DNA of 64,000 nucleotides from Chrysoporthe austroafricana (taxonomy: Eukaryota; Ascomycota; Sordariomycetes; Diaporthales; Cryphonectriaceae): contig JYIP02000001.1 in assembly GCA_001051155.2 (NCBI GenBank), forward strand, positions 5,208,001-5,272,000. The letters run 5' to 3'. The position numbers and the translations under genes were made by a program. This document shows, in pieces, positions 45,551 to 58,114 of this stretch. A model generated the notes under the pieces. It had not been told where the DNA came from. It saw only the letters and a program-made list of their open reading frames with translations, and did not search any database. How positions within the stretch are numbered: the first letter of the stretch is position 1; the number at the start of each line of letters is the position of its first letter.

Positions 45551-48500
45551 GTTGACGATGAAGTAGTAGTCAATTATGGTAAAAACGAATGTAGAAATAG
45601 TAGAGTATTAGATCGAAAAGAAACTCCGTAAGATATCATGGACTCATCTCCGAGCCGATAGACACAGGTGAGATGGGAAGAAGTGGCTAGCTCTTAGTTG
45701 CGAGACAATGGAGCAGCCATGAACAGCCCTCGCCGAACGGGCAACCATACTACTTAACCATTTGGACCAGCCACCGCCCGTTCCTTTTGTGGGCGATAAA
45801 AAGATTCACGTTTTTGAGAGAGTTGTCGGGTCAAAATGGTAAGTGGTCGACCTGAGACAGCAAAAACGAAGTCTATCAGAACAAACTCGGCCCCGAAAAA
45901 ATAATAATAGCAGATAGACAAAAGAATGGAGAAGAAATCATGCCCAACTTATTTGATGGCGGAGGTAGGAAGATACGTGGTCGTATAGGAGCGGCAGGGC
46001 ATACTGGTGGTCCTATAGTAATAGTGGTCCTATAGTAATAGTGGCCCTGAAGCAGAACCCGTCATCGCCATTTGTCCTAAGAACCTACAGCAAGAAACGA
46101 CGCAGGAGCACGTCCAAGACTGCATCTTGGCGTGCCTGAGACGCGAAAGAAAGTCTAGACTCAACAACAGTCTCACGGGGTCATTGGCCCTTGGGGCGGT
46201 GCAAAGGAGAGAGAAGCTTCTCGGCGATCGGACAACCCGCGATCGCGGAACGAAGGAGAACTGATGAAACCCTCATTGCGTTCTGTTCCGGGAAGTTTCG
46301 AGGAGAATGCAACACACCAGACCAATCGGAAGGTTGAAGCCCTGCTTCGAGGGGAACAGCCATGGCAACTGTTTTGGCCTCTCAGAGAGACGGCAGGGCT
46401 GCCGCTTGATCTAGTCTGAAGGTTGAAAACGCGAACATGCGGCGCGAACTAAACCTTATTCTGACATACACTCGTCACATGCAGATCATTCGCGCTTGGT
46501 TTAGCCGCAAGTATGGCGGGATCCTTGTCTGGTACGTGGCATCTGCCCCTGTCGGATCCCGTGGGCATTGTCAGTGTAAGGTGCGCTGCCCGATGAGACG
46601 TGATGCAGTAAATCCCTGCGACGTGCCAGCACAGGTCGAGCTCGGAGTTGTTCCGAGTCTAGTGATGTGGCATTCTTTGATGTAACATCGTACAAATTCG
46701 CCAGAGACTGTTAGAAATGGTGGCAGCAGGGAGAATATGTGTCAACAAAACGATCTCCCTCAATCTACAAGAATTGGTCAGTGAGGCCTTGAATGATCGC
46801 CTGGCTACCCGAGGTAATCAGTGACTATGTTTCAAGGTAGTGCTGATGCATGATGAGATGAGCAACTAGGGCGAGCGGGTAAATTTTGTAATGAGAGTTC
46901 ATCTCTGTGACTTGTTGCAGATGCAAACCCAAATTCGAATGTTTCCGCTCAGTCTGCCGTAAGTTTGTGCTGGAGTGAACGCCGGAAACATACACCCGGG
47001 ATCGGCATGCTCGCGAGTCCAGATGAACTGAGAAGCACATTGGTTGCCAAGGCACCAAATAGTCGGACTGAGGGAATTGCCAATGCCAGATGGATGATCA
47101 GACACCATGATAGTCCAGGGTGCATAAACAGATGTGCAGTCGTCACGGAGTATCTCCAGTGCGAGCAATGCCGGTCGTGACGAGATCATCATCCATGATC
47201 CATGATGAAAGATAAGAGACAAGAGATCGATCGATCATGCTGAGTGACGGTGGCGAGATAGGCAACAATGGAGTGCCTGAGGCTTCCACTGGGAATATCG
47301 ATTGCTGATCCAAAACCGGGTCTTCATAGAGCAGGATTGATGGCAGACAGGCCAGACAAATGCTCTGGTCAGCCAGGAGATTCCGCAGTGCTAAGCCTTT
47401 TGATGGTTGGTCTGTCACTCGAACTCCAGGACGACGGGCGCGTGTCTCATTGAAGACGTCGAAGAGGCCGTGGCGGTATAAGCAAATTGGAAAAATAGCG
47501 GACGCCGCTCCTTCAGCCCTCACAAACTCCCAGTCGCGTGCTCCCAATGTGGGCGGTGCTTGCTGCTCCGCCATATGGGTATTGGGCTCGATTGGCGCTG
47601 CAAGCCTTGTGACGAATTGCTCGACTTCTCTTCTTCCCACGGCCGTGCACGCCCAGCTTCTGGCTGTGGCATGCTCGCCTCCTTGAGCCACTACCTCCAC
47701 TGAGCTGTGCCTCATAGACGAGGAGTCTAGTCACGCCAACGACATGAATCCAAAATTACCGCAAGTTCCGTGACCTTTCTCGCCTTGGAGTAATTTGCGG
47801 CAGCAGATAGTGTATACCGTGCTGTGAAGCGGGCCTTTTTCGGAAGTTATGGATTCTCTCCACGTGAATCATATCCCGTCATAGCCAAGTCGTCGGATTT
47901 TCCTCCGAAACATGGCTGGATGGTCGGTTCCCCGTTTTTCTGTAGAACGAATCAGCTCAATCGGGCCAACCATCTAAAGTCCCAGTCTGGATGTTCTGGT
48001 TCTGGTCGACATCTCATCTAGCCGTAGAGAATTTACCTTAGTATACGCTAGGACTAGTCACTAGCTCTCTCCCCCAACTAGAGACAAGTCCGTAGGCTTC
48101 AGAGCTCTCTCCTCGAGGCTGCTGCGCTAGGCTTCACAGCCAGGCTGCCTCCCACGCTGAGCCACAGAATCTTCATTTTGGAACCTGTCCCATCTGAGAT
48201 TGTGGGGAAATATAAAGAGTATAGCTGATGCACGCATCAGCGATGTCGCTTTTGCACTTTTTTTCTCACAGAGATTAGTACAAATGTAACCGGAGAAAAC
48301 CCTTTAGAGGATCTATGCTAGACCATGTTGCGCAGCGTGAGAGGACCAGTGGCCAGCGACAATGTGTTCTCTAAGATATCCAGGGTAAATTGGCTGCAAT
48401 ATAAGCGGTCGATTCCATAGTCTGCTGGTGGCTTGTGACACATGTCTCGGTAGACCCACTGCTGTCAAGGGGCTCAATGTTGGCAGTCAAGCAGGAAGAA

Positions 48501-48978
48501 GTCTTGTCTCATCAATTTTGATGCGTTGGAACATCCTCCAGAGAGTGGCGACGTTGCTCTCCTCGAGTCCTATCAGAATTCTTTCGTTGTAGGCCTGTCT
48601 GTGCCTTTGACCTCAGTCTCCACAGGTCCTGTGTAACAGCCGGGGAGGACACGTGCAATGTTAATTAAGGGTGGGCCCGCCGCTTGGATGACAGCCAGAC
48701 CCCTGCAAAATGCCTTATCACTTTTGATGGTTATACCGATAAGAACTTTTCCATGTGGGGCCAAATTTTTTCCTGGGCCTTTTGACGGGAAATGCGAACT
48801 TCAACCTCGAAACTTCTGGCGGCCCAGGAGCCTTCCCATCCTTTTACCTTACCTAGGTGTTAGGCTGAAGTGCTGTTGCTACACCACGTGGGCATCATTA
48901 ATGTCTGGTCCTCCGGCTTGGCTCTTTACCAACAACACCGCCCCTTCGGCCCCATCCTCCCGACCCATCGACAACACG
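45551..48978. other. Divergent intergenic region between GTPase and SRP40 genes
   Basis: This 3.4 kb holds the promoters of both flanking genes. It includes a 17-bp tandem duplication at 46007-46040. Frames such as 47143-47715 minus (190 codons) and 46899-47222 minus lack domain resemblance and are not called. No TATA box could be assigned with confidence. Confidence 0.45.
46007..46048 (+). repeat. 17-bp tandem duplication (GTGGTCCTATAGTAATA)
   Basis: Two perfect units plus a partial third, about 460 bases upstream of the GTPase start codon, so in its probable promoter or leader. Confidence 0.85.
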
Positions 48979-50324
48979 ATGGCCAAGTCCAAGATTAAGG
49001 CTACGGCCTCCAAGAAGGCCGCCGTTGAGGCTCCTCCTGCCCAGCTACTCGACCTTGTCGAGAACTTCCTCCAGGCCAACCAGCTCGCCAGCGCACACGC
49101 CGCCCTCCAGCAGGAGCGCAAGCAGAACGGTTGGACCACGGCTGGCCAGAAGGATGGACAGCAGACCCTCGTCGAGATCTTCGACAAGTACAGCACCACG
49201 CCCAAATCTCAGGACACCCCGGTATCCAGCGACTCGGACAGCGACAGCGACGACGAGTCTGACTCTTCCAGTGAGAGCAGCAGCGACGAGGAGAGCGATG
49301 TTGAGATGAAGGATGCTGAGACGCCTGCCAAGGGCGCTGCTTCCGACTCTGACAGCTCCAAAAGCAGCGACAGTGACAGTGATAGCGACAGCGACAGCGA
49401 CAGTGAGGATGAGGCCCCCGCCAAGGCCGGTCTTGGAGCTGCCGCCGCCCTTGTGCCCGCCGCGACCAACCCACTGAAGCGTAAGGCTGCTTCTGAGAGC
49501 GATTCTTCCGATTCCGATTCCGACTCGAGCTCTAGCTCCGATTCAGACGATTCTAGTGACGAGTCTAGCTCGGAGGACACAAAGCCTCAGGCCAAGAAAC
49601 AGAAGATGGTGGAAAAACCCACCGCGGACGACGAGTCCTCTGATGAAAGTTCCTCGGATGAGAGCGACGAAGAGCCAGCCTCCAAGAAGAAGGAGAGCGT
49701 GAGTTGTACACCATAGACATGATATTCCATTATATTATGCTGACATCTTGTCTGCAGGCCGACGAGGACAGCTCCGATTCCGACAGTTCTAGCGATACCA
49801 GTAGCGAGAGCGAGAGCGATTCTGATGACGAGACTCTCAAGAAGGCTGCTAAGACCAAACTCCCCGAGTCCAGCTCCTCAGATTCCTCCTCCGAGTCTAG
49901 TTCTGACTCCGAGTCTGACTCCGGCGCTCCCGTTAAGAAGGATCCCTTCCCTCCTGTAAAGAATGGCTCCGACTCTTCCGTTACCATGGGCAAGACCTCT
50001 CCCGACATCTACCCTCCTCTGCCGCCCGACCCAAGCACCTTCAAGAAGAACAACCGCGGCGGTCCAAAGAACGGCGGCCCTCCGCCTGCCAAGACACAGA
50101 ACGAGCCCTTCTCCCGCATCCGCAAGGACATTGTAGTGGATGAAAAGTTCAAGTCCAACCGCTTCGAGGACAACGGCCACGGCTGGGGCCAGAAGGCGCA
50201 CGAGGATCTGATTGTCACCAAGGGCAAGGGCTTCACCAAGGAGAAGAACAAGAAGAAGCGTGGTGCTTACCGTGGTGGTGCCATCGACACCAACGCCCGC
50301 AACGGCATCAAGTTTGATGACTAG
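48979..50324 (+). CDS. SRP40: SRP40/Nopp140-like nucleolar chaperone with LisH motif
   Basis: Exons 48979-49698 and 49758-50324, joined in phase by a 59-nt intron (GTGAGT...CTGCAG); 428 residues. An in-frame ATG 78 bases upstream (48901) is less likely. Residues about 22-52 (LLDLVENFLQANQLASAHAA) form a LisH dimerisation helix pair. The middle is long acidic Ser/Asp/Glu tracts separated by Lys/Ala/Pro-rich linkers, the classic casein kinase 2 substrate pattern of Nopp140. The C-terminus has the conserved SRP40 domain: PFSRIRKDIVVDEKFKSNRF then GHGWGQKAHEDLIVTKGKGF, and a Lys/Gly-rich end. Family members shuttle to the nucleolus and bind snoRNPs and RNA polymerase I during ribosome assembly. 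The repetitive serine codons create long antisense frames that are not genes. It converges on GCN20, with 678 bases between stop codons. Confidence 0.93.
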
Positions 50325-51002
50325 ACGCACTTTCCGCTTCCGGCCCAGGAACAGCTTCGATGGAGACAGCCATGTGGGAAGCTCCTGAACTGCTCTTCGT
50401 GGCTCATGAGGTGCTCGAATCTTTCAAGGGTCGGTGGAACAATATGATACTCGCAGCATGGCCATCTCACAGGCCAGCCATATGTAGATTCTTCCGGAAC
50501 TTGTCGTCTGAGAAGACGCTCATGCAATCCAAAGTACATTGACGCCCGTCTTCCAACATCACGTGTCGGAAGACCGTACAATAGGGCTCGTCGCAGTGGG
50601 AGTTAGAATGATACGCCACCGGCTTTGATCCGGTGCGCGAATCCTGTGGTGGTACAAGAGGTGGAGGGAAAAACAGAGCGAGCATTCGTTGTTGGCTGCT
50701 TGATGATATCCTACATTTCGCGGCGTTCAGACATAGATAGACGTCAGGTAAACTGACTCTAGAAAGTGGTTTCGGGAAAAGCAATGGGAACACAAGTACA
50801 CACATCCGAGTGGCTATGGCCTCTTATGCTTTCTTAACGTGTTTGAGCTAGACTTCGCAGCGATGGGCGGGTTTTGTGGTCTGCTACTACAAGTGATGGG
50901 ACAGTATGGGCGAGGATAACACAGTCAATCTCTTGCGGGAGCAACAAGCTCGTATTGGATCTATGTACAGAACTGGCACAAGTAGATACCGCTGCGTTGA
51001 CC
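50325..51002. other. Convergent spacer, SRP40 and GCN20 3' ends
   Basis: Presumably the two 3' UTRs. A stem-loop resembling a tRNA anticodon arm at about 50617-50635 has no matching acceptor stem or T arm and is not called. Nothing else was seen. Confidence 0.5.
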
Positions 51003-53358
51003 TTAGTGCTTCGCAACAACACCTTGCGCATCAGCCTGCGCCGTGATCCTCTTCTTGTAGTCCGCCACCGTGCCGTCAAACTTCTCCACCGTGCCGCCCT
51101 CGCACACCCACAGGCTGGTGCAGACCGTCTGCAGCATCGTCACGTCGTGGCTGACCATTAGCACGCCGCCCTCGAACTCGCGCAGCGCGTCGGACAGCGC
51201 GTCCATGGCCTCGATGTCGAGGTGGTTGGACGGCTCGTCCAGGACCAGGATCTGGGGGTTCGTCAGCGCCAGGCAGGCGAAGGCGACACGGGACTTCTGG
51301 CCTCCGGATAGCAGGCCCATCTTCTGCAGGCCGGTGGTGCCCGTGATGCCGAAGGCGCCTAGCGTGCGCCGGTACTCCTCGTCCGTCTTGCCCGGGTAGT
51401 TCTTAGCCATGAAAGACACGGCGGACGTGGTGAGGTCGAGCGCGTCGACGTGGTGCTGGGCGAAGAAGCCGATGCGCAGGCGGGGGTGCTGCGTGATGAG
51501 CCCCGACGTGGGGCTGAGCTTGCCGATGAGCAGTTTGAGGACGGTCGTCTTGCCAGCGCCGTTGGGGCCCACGATACCGATTCGGCTGTCGAGCTGCACA
51601 TCCAGGTCGACGTTGCGCAGCAGGATCTTGTCCTTGGAGTAGCCGAAGGTGACGCCTGACATCTGCACGATCGGCGGCGAGAGCTTCTCGACCTCCGGGA
51701 ACTTGAAGTGCACGCTGTACTCGGCCTCAGGAGCTTCGAGGACCGGCATGCGCTCGAGCTTCTTGATGCGGGACTGCGCCTCGGAGGACTTGGCCGCGTT
51801 GTAGCGGAACTTGTCGATGAAGGCCTGCAGATGCGCGCGCTCGGCCATCTGCTTCTCGTACTCGCGCTTGGCAGTCTTCTTGCGCTCCTCCTTGGTCGCG
51901 TAGAAGGAGGCAAAGTTGGCGCCGCGGTAGTAGTCGAGGCGCTGGCTGTGCTGGTGAATGATGTCCGTGGCCACCTCGTCGAGGAAGGCCCTGTCGTGGG
52001 AGACGACGAGCACGGTGCTGGGGTAGCCTTGGAGGTAGTTGGATAGGAAGGTAATGGAGGGGACGTCCAACATGTTCGACGGTTCATCGAGAAGCAGAAG
52101 ATCAGGCTCGCAGAATAGTGCTCTGGCCAGCGCGAGACGCATGCGCCAACCGCCGGAGAAGGTCTTGGTGGCAAATTGTTGTCGTTCTGGTGAGAAGCCG
52201 AGACCGGCGAGGATGCTTGCTGCTCTTGATTCCGCCTTGTCGGACTCCATCTCTGCAAGCTTGGCTTGGACGTCGACGAGCTTTTGGTCCTGAGCCTCGC
52301 GGTCGCGGTCTAACCTAGCGGCGTCTTGTGACGTGTCTGCCATGGTAGCTCTCTGCTCCTCTATCTCCGCCAACTTCTTGGTAATTTCCTGCGGTACTTG
52401 TCAGAACTACCCTGGTAACAGAACGAGATGGGAGAGGGTGCTTACAGCTTCATCCCTCAAAAGCACTTTCCGCCAGACATCTGCGTCAAGGACAGCTTGT
52501 ATAGCGGGCGTATCGTCACCAGTGATCTGCGAAGGGTCAGTACGTCTCAAGCATCGGTCTCGAGTTCTGACGTACCTCTTGCTCGACGTGAAGAATAGAG
52601 ATATGTGTGGGAATAGGGACCTCTCTGCGAGACAGGGCTCGCAGCAGCGTAGATTTACCAACACCGTTGTTACCAACCAAACCATAGCGATGACCGTATG
52701 CCAGGGTGAAGGTGGTGTCAGTCAAGATCCTTTGGCCGCCGATGGAAACATCAATGTTGTCGATCTTGATGTCCTTAGACTTGCCACCAGAGCCGACAGC
52801 CTGGAGTGGGTTGACAGCCATGTAGAACTCCTCGTATGACTGGGTCGAGTCTGGCTGGTCGAGCAGCCGCGAAGCCTCATACTCGACGGTCTTGAACGTC
52901 TTCTTCTGCTGCTTTGCGGCGATCTTCCGCTCGGCCTTCTCCAGCTTCTTGCGGTCAACCTTGGACTCCACCTTTCTGGCGTTCGCAGCCTCGAGGTCTA
53001 CAGCACCGGTAGCCACCGCCAAGGTCGACGACATGTTGTTCTGAGCGCCGACCTGTATGGTCTGATCCAACCTCCGCACGGTCGGACCTTTCCGCTCCGT
53101 GGAGCCATTGGCCTGGTCATATTTGGCAACCCATTTCTCAACCAGCTCCCGGATCTTGTCCTGCTTCTGGGCGTCCGAGTCGCCTGAGGCGGAGAGCAGC
53201 AGCTCGGTCACGACGGAGGCGGCCTCGGCCAGCGGAGACGGGCCGGCCTGGTCCTCGTCTCCGGTCCAGGAGGTGGAGGCATGTGTGAGGTAGCCGGCCG
53301 AATACTCGGAGACGACCGGGTCGATGTTGGGTATCATCGACCTGATTTCGGACTCCAT
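51003..53358 (-). CDS. GCN20: GCN20-type ABC-F ATPase (translation regulator)
   Basis: Minus-strand exons 53358-52576, 52526-52446 and 52388-51003, with 49- and 57-nt introns; 749 residues. The N-terminal 180 residues are the GCN20-specific region that in yeast contacts GCN1. Two ATP-binding cassettes follow without membrane segments: Walker A GNNGVGKST at 229-237, signature FSGGW at 365-369 and Walker B DEPSNMLD at 389-396; then GPNGAGKTT at 562-570, LSGGQ at 648-652 and DEPSNHLD at 672-679. A Lys/Arg/Glu-rich linker separates them. In yeast, Gcn20 with Gcn1 helps ribosome-bound uncharged tRNA activate the eIF2-alpha kinase Gcn2, coupling amino-acid starvation to translation. The first cassette has Met where the usual Walker B extension has His (DEPSNMLD versus NHLD), which may alter hydrolysis. 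ARB1-type ABC-F is less likely, given the long N-terminus. Confidence 0.94.
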
Positions 53359-54373
53359 GGCTGACTGCTGGGTTGGGAACGTCCGCCGAGGCGTGCCAAA
53401 AGAAGGCCTGTCTCGCTGGGATCTGCTGGACTAGCGGTCTCATTCAAAGACGAGGCCGTGGTTGGTGGTTGGTCGATCGCCAAGCGAGCAGGGAGATAGA
53501 CCCGGGATATCTCCGTAGGGTGTAGGAGCTGAGTTCGAACGATGTTTGGATGGGACGCTCTGGGGCTTCGGTCACAGTGACATGGCACCTGGAGGCCAAG
53601 CTCAGGGTCCCGACAATGTTCCTGGCTGATGATGTCGGCTCAAATCGGCCTCGTATTGCTAGCGACTGCCGCTTCGATGCTTCCACGATGATACGGCGTT
53701 TGGTATCGGTCCAGATAACTCCCACTCACCACTTCAGCAGCGTTGAGCGTTGGATGAAGTTGAGTTTGAGAGGCTGCTGCCCCACGCTGCGCTAATCCAA
53801 ATTCGGGATAGTGGCTTGATCTCTAGCCGCACGCACGGATCATCATGCGCGACACACAGACGACAACAACAACAACAACAACACAATAGTAAACTTCCAT
53901 CCTAGATTAGCGAGAGTAAGTCTATCTCGTCCAGTCCCTCCTACAACCAACCAGACGCGCATCCTAGCCCCATCGACCTCCGGCAGCAACAAGATCCTTA
54001 GCTGCCCAGACAGCTGCCGGCACCAGACCAGGTTGCGAGTGTTGTCGAGCCCCCGCTGGCAGTGTCTCGCCGACGGCGCACGCGCTGTCGGCTGGGTGCT
54101 TTGAATTCGCTTCCTCGAGCCGACAGCACGACGATCCCACGTGCAGTTAGCCTAAGTAGTCGGCCGCAGCCTCATCACTTGTCACCCGCAGATCCTCGTC
54201 GATCGGACATTGTCTGGTCGCGACCCAGCCGTGCCAGCGCGCCCCAGCCACCACAAACCTAACCCAGACTGTCAGGACGCCTCAACGCCGCCACCAAAGG
54301 CACTGCGCAGACACCAACACCGAGAAGGCTAGCCTTGTCGCGCGCGGCCGCGCTCAGCAGGGGTTCCGCGTCG
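53359..54373. other. Upstream region of GCN20
   Basis: Contains a CAA-repeat stretch near 53860-53885 and GC-rich short frames. The first few hundred bases are probably the GCN20 leader and promoter. No gene was recognised. Confidence 0.45.
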
Positions 54374-54709
54374 CTAGCCTGGCCAATGATCGCGTATCTC
54401 ACCACAATGATAGACTAATGGAGACTCGGCATTGTTGGGTGTTGATCCCAGACTGGCAAGCACAATAACGCCCAGCAGGGCTATTACACCCTCTCGCCTA
54501 CGGCCGAACCAATCTCGTCTTCGATCAGCGAATGACGCAAGTGCACCAGAGTCGCGTTCTCCCTGCGGAGGATGATCAACATGCAGAGCCTTGCTATTTT
54601 TGTCCTTAGTCTTCCAATCTGCCGGATATTCGGCCTTGACCCAACGACGACGCTTCTTTCGAACCGCGCTGAACTCCCAGCGTTTGTCTGTGTGGCTCAT
54701 GCAGGGCAT
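54374..54709 (-). CDS. Possible small single-pass membrane protein
   Basis: A 111-codon frame starts at an ATG with good context (CACAAAATGC) inside a longer open frame that reaches 54943. It encodes a Lys/Arg-rich N-terminal half (SAVRKKRRRWVKAEYPADW), a charged middle and one hydrophobic segment at about residues 77-92 (EGVIALLGVIVLASLG), then a short tail. The composition looks more protein-like than neighbouring chance frames. I recognise no family, and a GTGAG near the 3' end could be a donor to a further exon. Treat it as a hypothetical gene. Confidence 0.3.
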   Translation of the reverse strand: MPCMSHTDKRWEFSAVRKKRRRWVKAEYPADWKTKDKNSKALHVDHPPQGERDSGALASFADRRRDWFGRRREGVIALLGVIVLASLGSTPNNAESPLVYHCGEIRDHWPG

Positions 54710-56650
54710 TTTGTGGCGCTCTGATCTGGCCGAGCCCGAGTGATTTCGGATTGAGAGAAACAATAAGGCCTGAATCAACTCAGCCGTCCCAACCGTCCCA
54801 ACCTCCCCAGAAGGATTGTTGTCCCGTCTCAGCTCATACCGTGATACCCCTCTTTCCACACTCGTCAGCACCGAACTGAACTTGTCCCCTTTAGGAGATC
54901 CCGTTCGTCGAGAGCTTACGCCGTCTCCTGATCGTTCCTCCACCCCGCATCTTCACAATGGGAAATCCCTGGACAAATTTACTAAGACCAGAACTCAATT
55001 GACCAATGCCAGGGCTCAGACACCATCGGACGAAACCTCAGAGATAATACAACTGCGATCGCTGACAAACAGTTGCACCTTGATCCTAGACTGCGCGATA
55101 TCCGGCTATCACGTCCGGCATCGCTCGGCCAGGACAACCTTCGGCTCATGTGTGGTCCGGCTTGACCTCGTCGCAGCTCGACGCTCAACAATCTCACCCA
55201 TATTTTTCGAGGGGCGAGGCTCAGAGTAGCGCCAACTTTGTGCTGCTCCGGTGCAACGCCAAAGGGCACAATTGCAGATGCGCTATACCCTTCGTCGTAT
55301 CATCCTCCTCCGAAGGTGCTCGAGGGTCTAGGTTCTAACTCGTCCAGCCGAATCCGAGCTCTCAAAGGCCAGCCCAGTCGGTGTCCCGAGTCCTCACTCG
55401 CACGAGTACCTCCATGAATTTCCATCGCTCTGAATTTGTTACGCAGAGGATCGTCGTACAAAGCCTCAGTGCCAGTACAATTCATATGCCCACATTTTTA
55501 GATCGTCGGATCATTATTTCGGCGTGACTCCCATGTTCTAACTTTAGCATCCGGAGATCCTCAAGTGGAGCTAGCTGGAGCTCGGAGGATGCCTTCCACC
55601 CCGAACCTAGAAGCTCGCGGCTCAAAATCGAACATGGGCTTGTACGCTCGGGCCTCGCATTGTTTGACCCGATTGGCAAAGGTAGATCGCGCAGCAAATC
55701 CCTCCGCATCAGGCCAACAGGCCGGCACGAACCGGGGAGCTGTCGTCAAAACTGAGACTGACCGCAGGTGTGATATCGACCAGGAGCGGAACTTTAGGAC
55801 CCTCAAATCCCCAAGCTTGGCATCAGACCAGCACCTCAATTGGCAAACAGACGCCGGGCCTGTGCTTTGTGAGGACCCTCGTTGAAGCTGTGACAAGATA
55901 GACTTTGGGCAGCTCTGTCTCTGCCTGGCCGAATAATTGCAGGATGAGCAACGCATTTCGATGGGCCGGATCTAAGTCTGTGAGTGGTCCTGAGCCAGGC
56001 TCGGGGCAGTCGTGTGTGGCGCCAGAATCCCACGGGCGGCTTCCAAGCCACGGGCTGCCATTGTGCTCAGCACAAACACGATTGCTTTTGTACAGCCGAG
56101 CCCGCCAGGATCCGAGACATCGAGAGGATTCCAGCCATCGTTTTCCAGGTTTCAGCGCCGCGAAGGATTTTGTTGTCATGACGACCTGCCTCTGGTATCC
56201 TGCTTGTGGGGCGTTTCGTAGCCGCCTGCATGTATGCATGCAGCATGCCAGGCGCGGACGATTTCCCAAGCTTAATCCCCTGCCGGATGTTGGTTCAGCT
56301 ACCCTGCCCTGCCTGTCCAACTCTCATAAAGTGATTGCAGGGACGTCAGCAAAACCAATTTCCCGGGTGCAGAGGCGCTGGCGGCAGCCGCCGCGCCCGG
56401 GCTGCGTGCGTGCGCGCGCCATGTGAGACGAATCTTCCTTTTGGCTGTAAGTAAGGGGGTTGGGTTGCAAAAATTTCACGATGTCCCTCGTCAGATCACC
56501 GGACCCTAGGTGCATCTTGCAAGCCTGATTTTCCCTGGTAAGAACGAGGTTCGAATTTATGCCCCCACAATTCAATCCCATCACCCCCCACCAGGCCGAA
56601 ACAATGGCATGGCGGGGAGATGTGGAGGCTGGACGAGATGAGACCCACCC

Positions 56651-56676
56651 CGAATGGGCGGAACGAATGGGCGGAA
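56651..56676 (+). repeat. 13-bp direct duplication (CGAATGGGCGGAA)
   Basis: Two perfect adjacent copies in gene-poor DNA. Confidence 0.8.
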
Positions 56677-58093
56677 CGATCAAGCCTCGACTCTACCATG
56701 GTTAGCCGGGTGCCGGGGGAACTTGTTCGACAGTACTGAGTATTCTTGGACAGAGACAACGGACGAATGAGACTGCCTCGATGACAATGCGCTTCTGTAT
56801 GTGAAGACAAGTTGAGCCGTCACGTAGCACAGGACCGGACAAGACGGGACAATGCAACCGGCGGGCGGGCTGGGTGGACGAGACGAGACGAAAAGGCAGG
56901 CCGGCGACAATCTGATTGCCGGGCAGCTTCGGATCGGTGGGTCGCCGCCGCGGGGACGGGTGCCCGCCTGGTCCTCTTCCGCCTTGCGGCCTCTTCTCGC
57001 CTTCTGCATATCCCTGCGCTTGTGGGGAGATGGGAGTCTCTTCTCGGGTGGCCTGTGTATATTGTCCGGCAGTCCACACTCCCGTGCACGGCTGCAGAGA
57101 TGGGATTGCTTCGTGGTGGTGAGATGCAAGGCTCCGTCTCTGAGCTGCCGGGCCCGGCGCCGGCCGGTTTCGCACTGGGTGGCTGGGGGACGAGCGAGCG
57201 ACTCCACTCCAGCATCGTATACCTGAGATCTCGATCGATTCTGGGGAAATGATCATCCCTCTGAGGAGCCAGGCGGAAATCTTAAAGTGGCGGTGATGAG
57301 ATAAGGCTGCCTTGTTGTGAGACGGGGAGACGAGACGAAACGACAAAATCCATGGCATCAGAAGCCAGAGCGACGCCTGCCAGGCTTCGCCCCCCAACGG
57401 GGCAACAATGGCGCCGGAGCAGCTTGTTGCCGTCACCGCTTACGGGCTGGGGCGCATTGCATATGACGATGGCTGGCTGACAGCTGCTGTGAGCCCCCAT
57501 TACCGCGGCTAGCCGCGTCGCTGTGCGACGCTGACACTGCCTCTCGCCGGCAGGGGAGGCGAGGGAAGAAGAGGAGGGGTGTCGCGACACGAGGGCTACT
57601 ACCACAACAACGCATTACGGCGGTCAAAGATGCCATATCACGGCTGCCACGGCCGCGAGGGCCGGCAGGCGGTAAGCGGCGGTGATAGCCGAGTACGGAG
57701 TCACAGACAGCAGAGGGTTTGCAACGTGTCAGGGCGCACGCCTGAGCATCATGACACATCCACGGAAAGCTCGTCTGTGTCTTCCGGTGCCAGTCGGCCG
57801 GCCATCCCACACGTGCAGCGAGGCATATGTGCGCTGTATGTGCCTACCATGCGGATGGCAGGGTTCCATCTCGTCGATGGAGAGGGACAGAAGGGGAAAA
57901 GAAGTAGAAAGAAACCGGGCCGAATAAGAAGGTCGACCACATCTCGCGGCCTCCGTCGCTGCCGCACGACAAGTAAAGCACCGCGCTCCCCGGGTACGTG
58001 TAGCTTGATGGTCTATGGCGGGTCCGCGGAGATGCCGGTCTCCATCCTGGAGCGAACAAGCTTGTTCGGCCTTGGTTGTCTGTAGCCTCACTT

Positions 58094-58114
58094 TTCTTTC
58101 TTTCTTTCTTTCTT
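58094..58114 (+). repeat. (TTTC)n tetranucleotide microsatellite
   Basis: About five units of a pyrimidine tract in gene-poor DNA. Confidence 0.8.

Noticed and set aside
47143..47715. 190-codon minus-strand ORF between the GTPase and SRP40 genes
   Set aside because: No domain, no good start context, and overlapping plus-strand frames of similar length.
50600..50665. tRNA-like anticodon arm (CACCGG-loop-CCGGTG with a TTG in the loop) followed by GCGAATCC
   Set aside because: No acceptor stem, no convincing D arm and no GTTC T-loop pairing could be built on either strand.
51359..52258. 299-codon minus-strand ORF in another frame of GCN20
   Set aside because: Out-of-frame shadow of a clearly recognised ABC-F gene; translation is Ser/Arg/Thr repeats.
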